Below, one piece after another: positions 56,976 through 64,000 of a DNA stretch of 64,000 nt. The notes under the pieces were generated by a model. The model saw only the letters and a list, made by a program, of their open reading frames with translations. It did no database searches and was not told the DNA's origin. A program made the position numbers and the translations under genes. The stretch covers positions 96,109,343 to 96,173,342 of the forward strand of contig CP136065.1 of the NCBI GenBank assembly GCA_032622095.1. The letters run 5' to 3'. Source of the DNA: Siphonodentalium dalli (lineage: Eukaryota > Mollusca > Scaphopoda > Gadilida > Siphonodentaliidae). Within the stretch, counting starts at the first letter, position 1. Every line of letters starts with the position of its first letter.

Positions 56976-59850
56976 GGTGGGTGGGTACCCGAGGCCGGAA
57001 ACCGTTTTTGACCACATTTTTTGCATTTTTTTTTCATTGACATATTTTCAACTGTTTTAAACATATTTGTTTATTTGTTGTGGCTTGTTGCAATATGAGA
57101 AGCACTAATACATTCAATATTGTTATAATTACCCCCATAAGTTGATATAAAATGGAAAAATAGTGAATATTGTGGGGGTGGGTCCCAAAATTTTCATTGA
57201 TTTTTTTTTGCGTGCAATTTTTTTTTATTGTGTCTGTTTCAGCTTGCTTGGCAGTTTTTATATTGAAAATTGTCTAGTTCACGGTGTAGATCAATAAAAA
57301 AAATACCTCAGATAGCTCTAGGGTAGGGTGAACTTAATGCAGTCTGACAATATCAGCTAACAACTCATGACAGAATATTACAATAATTCTTATACTTTAC
57401 TCATACAGTTAGTTGATGCATGAGTGTAATGTATGAACTAAATATTTGTATCAGTGTTTGTATACTAAATTGATTTTTAAATATACTTTTGTCAAATAAT
57501 TATTTGAATTGTCAAATTATTTGTTTCAGTGTTGTTGACAACCATCAATAAGTAAATAAGTAGACATGAAATAAAGTTTTAATAACATTTATTGAAAGAA
57601 ACAAAAATATAACCTTCCTTGGATAGTCTTCTGAAAAGTATAAAAATATTATTTAAATAGATGTGAAGAGGGGCCAGGACACATTACCGTTTTGTTCACT
57701 TGTAATTATTATATCCCATAATTACCTGCATATACTAGTATGTAAATGACACTTTATGTCTAATTCAGGCTAATTTGAAAATTATCAAAGAAGAAAATTA
57801 ATTTACTTAATTATTGTATATTTATAAGATGATGTGCATGCAAGGAGGTCTAGTTTGAAGACACACATAAAGGTCATGTACAGAATGTGTGTGGATTTCT
57901 TATTGCACATGAACTCCATCCAGTACATGACCGAAGTTCAGCCCTGATTGTCCAAATGAATCTCAGTAATATACATCTGTGTATATGGATTCGGCACTAA
58001 ATTGACCATCAACGTTCAAACTCAAAGGGTTAAGCATTATTTTAGGCCTAGTTCTAAGTCGTAATGCGAGGTCGGGTCGGTGGTCATGCAGGTATACATA
58101 AAAGTTAATTCGTACACTGGTTCATATGCACATTTTCCTTTTTGGTATTACTATAGGCTCTAGGCCTACTAGTTGATGCTGGTTGATGTCTGAAAAAAGA
58201 TAAATTTAAGTTTGTGTAATTTTTTATTCTACTGTAGGCCCTAACACTGGCCCTAGTTATTTTTTGTTGTCATTCCAGGGGATTCAACATATTTTTCATC
58301 TACTCACCAGCTGTACTCACACAGATGAATAGGCTGGGTTATAAATTTACCAATATAATCACATAATATTCTACCTTTGTTGATTGCTTAGAGTTCAATT
58401 TTGCACATGTTTGTTAACAGGAAGTAACATTTAATTTGGTCTTTCAAAGAAGGGACCAATATAGAGCGGTTGGTCGTTTTTACAGAGGGGACCAACATAA
58501 AGCTTTGATGTTTTGGGGTGGGTGTCTAAAATTTTATGAAAAAAAAATGCAAGAAAGGGTGGGTGGGTGTAAAAAAAATGGAAATGTAAAAAAAAGACCC
58601 CCACGTCTCGCAACTTTTTTACGGCCCCCCTGGATATACTGTAATTTATTTGAACACTATTTACCACCCCCGACATTCATACAATATATAAATATAATAT
58701 TTCAAAGAGATTTGGGATTACAGGCAACAAGTCGTTGGTTTATTTGAATTACCTCTTAGATTTTGTATTTATCAACTGTTTTCAACTTTATCCACATAAT
58801 CGACACAAACGCTCTTTAAATATTGTTACCATGTCGGAAAATAATTAATCAATCCTGAGCTCAAAATTATATTTGAGCCCGTGGAATAATAAATATGAGA
58901 TACTCATGACATAGGTACGTAACACAAACGAGTCCTATATAATTTCATTTCCAACATAATTATGTTAGTTTTTTTTTCATTTTTGACTGAAAACATCGAA
59001 AGACGTTATAGTTTTTCTATAAAACTGTATAGTGATGTCTCGGAAAATAAAAGCAATTATTATGTAGACATTTAAAAGGACATGACTCATTTGAACCTCA
59101 AAATTATATATAGTATACACAATAGTGTGATAACAGGGACAACACATGTCGTTAACTGACATCTACCTTTATACGGATTTTTACTCATCCAAATTTAAGA
59201 TAATTTTCTGCTTTTAAATTTCAAGTTGTTTTAATTTTTCCGGCATAGAAGTGAATCTAACGATAGATGCCCGTTTTTAAATCAAATAATTTACACAACG
59301 GTCAGATTGACTAATGTTTTTATAAAGATTTTTATATTAAAATGTCACTCACCCCTATACGTATAACAGTATTTGAAATAATTACTAACCGAGAGGCGGA
59401 GACGTTTACCTTTTGACCAATTCGGATGACAGGATCAGGACTAAGCGACCACATGTGTGTCGCACCCATAGTGGCGATAACAAATTTGATGAATTTTGAG
59501 GGCCAACATGTAACTGAAGATGGAATTTTATTCATGTCACTACTTGAACTTGTTGGAATACATTGCCTTTTTGTTAATTTTATTTTTTTAAAAATGATTT
59601 TCTAGAAAAAATATTATGAAAATGTTCTGGTATTCATATATATATACGTAGTCTTATTTTGAGGTTGAGGATACGAACTTGTTGGAAAGCAACATACTAA
59701 ACGGACAATTTTAATGTTATTTTTCTTTAGAAAGAACACTCTGAAAAGGTTGTGTAAGTTTCCAATGAACTGTTCGTGTGTGTGAATGTGAATCCTCAAA
59801 CTTGGAACATTCATATGGCATATGCAAAATGGGAATCATTAGATTATTGT
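56976..59850. other. No supported gene
   Basis: Nearly 3 kb of A/T-rich sequence. A GGGTGGGT / GGTACCC stretch opens it, and a similar GGGTGGGTG-rich piece lies at 58515-58575. AATAAA occurs at 57570-57576 but with no gene to terminate. A short R1-like word (AAACGCTCTTTAAATATTGT) is at 58807. ORFs at 58431-58747 overlap on both strands. Confidence 0.4.
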
Positions 59851-59984
59851 TTCTATCGACGGGCACGTTTGTCGGGTACTTTTGTCCGGGTAGTGTTTTG
59901 GACTGGTCAAATCGTGACCCCCACTTGACCTTCAAAATGGACAATTCAAGGTCAAAGCCCGGACGAAGTCGGGTCACCTTCTAG
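59851..59984 (+). mobile_element. Helitron-like 3' end fragment
   Basis: Matches the last 130 bp of element 1 (56149-56277): GACGGGCACGTTTGTCGGGT, GTGTTTTGGACTGGTCAAAT, then hairpin CCCGGACGAAGTCGGG and CTAG at 59981-59984. It confirms that the family end is at CTAG, because the downstream sequence here (TGTTATATATAG) differs from 56278. Confidence 0.75.
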
Positions 59985-60130
59985 TGTTATATATAGCGCC
60001 TCTATACTCATGAAATATTGAAATTATATAAATATGTTATATATATATATATACTTCACAAAACTCAGTCGACATACGTATATATTAAACTATAAACATG
60101 TGATCTGCCCTGATAGTTGTATACACATTG

Positions 60131-60280
60131 GAAACTAAACACCATATACCTAAACATATTGCAATAAACATCTACACACTAAACCTAAACGATATATTTA
60201 CTATCTATATGCGGTGTATAGAAAATAAACACCTACATGCAAAGCTAAACATGTCAACCCGACTTTGTTTTTTCAGTGTA
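60131..60280 (-). repeat. TAAACA-word element, end fragment
   Basis: Contains AACTAAACACC, CCTAAACATAT, AATAAACA, AAATAAACACC and AGCTAAACATG, and ends TTTTTTCAGTGTA, the complement of the 53297 boundary. Confidence 0.65.
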
Positions 60281-60289
60281 CCGTCATCT

Positions 60290-60634
60290 TGATCACATTT
60301 GTGATATTATATTTTATTATCCATCCCTTAACTAACACCATTTCCGATTGGGCAAAAACCGCCACGTGATAGTTCGGAAAAAGTCATATTGTACTCCCGA
60401 ATGTCACATTGGACTCCCAAGTGCCCAATAGCACTTTTTTATCAGGACTCCGTGACATCACGAATTAACTATATTGCGAAATGAATCAGTGAAATTGTGA
60501 TGCGCGCGCAACACTGGTGGATTTTAGAGGCTTTTATAGAGAATTAGGTGCCGACAAATACCAAAAATAACCACAAAAGATTTATTCCCAAAATTTCGAT
60601 AAACATACAGATGGATAATAAAAATGTCATTATA
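60290..60634 (+). repeat. P-family arm
   Basis: Same order as 52355-52683: TTATCCATCCCTTAA, GATTGGGCAAAAACC, GAAAAAGTCATATTG, TGATGCGCGCGCAACAC and CCAAAAATAACCACAAAAGA, continuing into the palindrome at 60635. Confidence 0.75.
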
Positions 60635-60783
60635 CAATGTTGTGTACAGTATGAGTTTTTCTTGTACTCGTCCAGGTTGCGGTGAAAAGTCATATTGGAC
60701 TCGGCACTGCGTGTCTCGTCCAATATGACTTTTCACCACAACCTGGACTCGTACAAGAAAAACACATACTGTACACAACATTG
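60635..60783. repeat. P-family palindrome, copy 2
   Basis: Same stems as 51403-51550; the loop reads as the complement of copy 1 (GGACTCGGCACTGCGTGTCT). A further single arm lies at 60900-60985. Confidence 0.9.
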
Positions 60784-60989
60784 TATAATAACTTTATAGT
60801 ATTAGGAGAGGGTCTTCATAAGTTGCAAAAACTTGTGCCCCAATCCCTTTTGTATATTATGCAAATAAAATATGTTTCAAGTCAAATCAAAGTCTGCGTC
60901 TCTCGTCCAATATGACTTCACCACAACCTGGATTCGTACAAGAAAAACACATACTGCACACAACATTGTATAATAACTCTATAATGTGA

Positions 60990-62395
60990 ACTACCTTATA
61001 CGAGTATTACATGTCCCAGAAAGACACATTGAAGTCATTAAAATACAACATCGAACACAATGTACGGTCTCCGTAGAAAACAGTGTAATTTGTATTCATT
61101 GTAATTATTCATAAATCTTCCGCGAGGGTATGTTTTGTGAGACCTCTTACTAAATAATGTAGACATAAGTTTGGGGTTCGAACGCGCCATATCCGTTTAA
61201 TGGTCGATCACTGTTGAGATGACCAGACGTTAACGTCAACATAATGCTCGCGAGTGTGAACAGCTTTATATTATAACCCTTTATGCCACTCCCTTTCCTA
61301 CTAATTGATGGTTCTTCATTTGAAGAACCTAATATACCCCAAGGAGTGAAGAAACTAATACACTAGTGTATGCGGTCCGACGAAATATTTTATTCGCCAA
61401 AATCACTCAAAGGTGTCAATTGATTAAAAGTCCTTGTTGCTGGCTACGAATTAATCATGGTAATAATTTTGAATGTCCATTAGGTGAACAGACCTTGATC
61501 AAATTTTTAATACTGTTTGTGGGTGTAAAGTGCAAAAAGCCAGCATATAGTTACAGCTACAAAACCATGAGGACCCTTGTATATTTTGTAGCAGGGAAAG
61601 CTATGACTATCAAGGTCCAAACATGGAGATCTGAAGGCGCTTCCCGCCATCTATACTTTGGAAAGATTGCCTTTTTGCAACGCATTAATTGGAAAACTCC
61701 TTCAAACTCTAAATGCATAAAAACTATCAAACATAATAATCAGTACAATGTATAGCATACAATTCAACAAAATGGAGATTATAATTCAACAGTACCATGT
61801 GAAACAAATTGATCATACATTGTACATTGTGATGAAAACAGTACATGTAAACAATATTATGTCATCTATCAGGGGTGTGAGATCTTCGGACATAAATATA
61901 GTGTTCATCCAAAGTTTAGACTGAACATTTACATGCTATTGACACAGTTGTAGTTTGATTGAAAACAGATGTTCGATTATTGACGCCCATCAAGTTCTCA
62001 CATCCCTGCCATCTTCATGAATATCTCCTCCTTGCAAGCTCAATATGATAAGGGTATGGTGGAAGGGTTAAAATATTTTTGAAGGCTGGAACACAAGTCT
62101 TTATTCGGTTATAGAAGAATGGCGACTGATTCCAATACGCTAGGAATTGCCGCGCAAATTATTCTCAGAATATGCGGGCTGCTGATTGGCTAGAGCTATA
62201 ACTGCTGCATAGCTATTGGTTCCCACACCAATAACATGAGGTAATCCCGCGATGTATTAAATTTCTTAGAATGTGTGCCAGGCTATAGCCTGGCGGAACC
62301 TTTCATACTGTAATAGGTATGTTATTAATTAGTGCTGTGTTATTAATGAGGGCTGTAACTGGCATAAACATATTTACTTTATAAATTATCTTTGT
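60990..62395. other. No supported gene
   Basis: R3 end at 61157-61204 (GGGGTTCGAACGCGCCATAT), then AGACGTTAACGTCAACA at 61226, which recurs at 63066. The 129-codon ORF at 61366-61755 has no motif and is left uncalled. Confidence 0.4.
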
Positions 62396-62399
62396 ATAC

Positions 62400-62640
62400 T
62401 AAATTGACTCTCCCAATCAGTTAAATGTGTACATTTATAGAATAATCTATTATTCATTTGGAAGGATGGTAAGGTGATCCAATCAGACGACAGGTATATA
62501 CAAGTGCAGAAGGAGTCCTATCTATTGAGGTAAATATTCAGATAATTATAAGTAGTTCAACAATTTTTGTTGAACTTAATATCTGAACATTTCCAATGGG
62601 ATAACTACTCATCAATGAGGCTTTAGTATATATATGGTTA
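62400..62640 (+). repeat. Dispersed repeat R4, copy 2, with hairpin insert
   Basis: Matches 5905-6100. Between TATTGAGG and GGGATAACTAC it carries an extra hairpin (62538-62586; GTTCAACAA / TTGTTGAAC stem, TTCAGATA / ATCTGAA base) that copy 1 lacks. Confidence 0.75.
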
Positions 62641-62644
62641 ATTG

Positions 62645-63240
62645 TCGAAACACCTCGAGTGATGCTGGCAAATCATACCAATATACAACAAAGTGATTGG
62701 CAATTTAATTAGTGGTGACTTAGAATACATAATACATTTTTTTTTTGAATGTTTAAGTTTTTATTGATCAAAATTAAATATATATATACAATAAATATAT
62801 TGTGCAATTAGCAACCACGATGGTCTCGCAGCCTCTCTTTCGTTCACACAGGCTATCCACAGGCGGTCAACGTGGCTAGCTATGGCATAGTTATTATGAC
62901 AACAAATTGCCACAAAACTCCACCACAATAAATTGGCACACCTACTCTGCCATCGCTACTGTGGTACGTGTGTCCGAAGCCAATGCCAAGGTAAATATTG
63001 TTTGGCCAATGTATTCTCTTATATGTACGAGGCTGCCCATAATTGTCGACCAGTGTTAATATGTCCAGACGTTAACGTCAACAGAATGCCCGCATGTTCT
63101 GTGGTTGAAGTTGTTTAGATTAATTTGCGAAACACCTAGAATGCTGCTGGAGAAAATAACCACTATACAAGATAGCGATTGGCAATATATTTAATGGTGA
63201 CTTCCAATTAAGGCTCATACCACAGAACACATACTCGTAT
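62645..63240. repeat. R7 direct duplication
   Basis: 62646-62723 and 63125-63205 share GCGAAACACCT-like, ATGCTG, ATACAA.A, AG.GATTGGCAAT and TTAATGGTGACTT-like blocks. A related piece is at 50550-50640 (GCGATTGTCAATTTAATTGC, then ACATACTCG). Confidence 0.6.
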
Positions 63241-63735
63241 AGCTCGTGTCTTAGTTCATAAAGGACAGCGTTTTGTATTCAATGATTATCTCGTCGCTCG
63301 AGAACCAGAATGTCCACCTCCACTGCCGTTGATTCCAAGAATTTTTGGCATTTTTAAAATGTCCCATTTCGATGCGTTTCAACACTATCTTATCTGTGTA
63401 TTATACTATGGAGAGTGCCAGAAAAAGTCAAAACATGGCAAGAAAAGCCTCCAACTCCATTCTTAGAGATAGAACATTGTTCTCAACATTTCTGTCTTTT
63501 ATGTGCCATTTTCGGAGACAGAACATTCTAGCAATCATATTCTTGATGAGTTTCGAACCTTACCATGTCACATCTGGAGATATGACAATTAATATGCATC
63601 TTTCTTAACACGGTCACGCCCGTACTTACATGTAGATCGCCCTCAAATAATTGTACCGCACGCCGATTTATATAATGATCCGATGATAATCACTAAAAAG
63701 TGAACAACAGTAGATTTATTGACGGCTTAAATTAG
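63240..63735. other. No supported gene
   Basis: The 87-codon ORF at 63345-63608 has no recognisable domain and no homologous copy here. Confidence 0.35.
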
Positions 63736-63736
63736 A

Positions 63737-63861
63737 GTGTTATAAACAATATTTCATTAGGTGCAATGTTACGTTACCTGACGGTTACTCATACTTTGCA
63801 CGCATACCCATTGAAGAGGCAACGTAACAATGTTCCTTATGAAATATTGTTTATGAACGCT
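63737..63861. repeat. Hairpin element, ~125 bp
   Basis: ATAAACAATATTTCATTAGG and TGTTACGTTACC pair with GGCAACGTAACAATGTTCC and TTATGAAATATTGTTTATGA across a 40-bp loop. Stem about 40 bp, roughly 85% paired. MITE-like; no target duplication read. Confidence 0.8.
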
Positions 63862-64000
63862 CCATATTTAAGAGAACAACCACGTTGCGTTCAGCATCGA
63901 CATTAAATGATTTATTGTCACATTAAGATTTAAAGGAATAATCCGGCGAAGATTACCAATATGTGCTACCAGACGCACTGCGACCCATTAGCCGAATTTT

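Noticed and set aside
57540-57580. AATAAA as a gene 3' end
   Set aside because: No coding sequence is found on the appropriate side within several kilobases; A/T-rich chance match.
61366-61755. 129-codon ORF
   Set aside because: No recognisable motif, no splice context, no second copy for comparison.

Overview
This window looks like repeat-rich nuclear DNA of an animal, most likely a marine invertebrate. A mollusc or other lophotrochozoan is my best guess, not a determination. The evidence is very low gene density, one intact metazoan-type Ras-like GTPase of the RASD/Rhes group, a tRNA-derived SINE, non-LTR retrotransposon tails, Helitron-like ends, TIR transposons with TTAA and TTA target duplications, and a strong excess of the palindrome TACATGTA. 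Nothing suggests a prokaryote, plasmid or virus.

Layout. 1-2.1 kb: dispersed repeat pieces, a 33-bp minisatellite and a tRNA-Thr-like SINE. 3.2-5.2 kb: the only confident gene, an intronless-looking GTPase ORF (3207-3935), followed by a decayed tandem duplicate of its own 3' end. 7.3-8.6 kb: a palindromic array of ~350-bp units. 9.9-13.6 kb: a foldback MITE family (R5), one copy of which is interrupted by a 2.6-kb element made of about fifteen ~162-bp repeats with a four-unit higher-order period. 15.1-18.7 kb and 39.6-44.6 kb: two copies of one foldback element whose arms contain a 42-bp minisatellite that reverses orientation at a conserved central hairpin. 20-23.3 kb: an R1 repeat copy and a 5'-truncated LINE. 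26.9-33.9 kb: a nested inverted structure with R1 arms, two TTAA-flanked 490-bp MITEs, LINE fragments and a 1,354-bp TIR element; the other arm supplies the empty site for two of these insertions. 34.1-35.2 kb: a 30-bp minisatellite. 36.1-37.6 and 44.6-46.2 kb: inverted 1.5-kb repeats around foldback copy B. 48.5-49.8 kb: a PIF/Harbinger-like relic. 51.4-52.9 and 60.3-61.0 kb: a second palindromic family, one copy fused to a LINE tail. 54.8-57.0 kb: head-to-tail Helitron-like elements full of TGACCTTGACCTTG motifs.

How the parts relate. There is no operon or pathway. The window is mostly transposons inserted into transposons, so order of events can be read from filled versus empty sites. Most long ORFs are by-products of repeats whose period is a multiple of three (30 and 42 bp), not genes. 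Superfamily calls rest on termini, target duplications and short protein motifs read by eye; no database search or alignment program was run. Repeat family names R1-R7 and P are local labels used only here.
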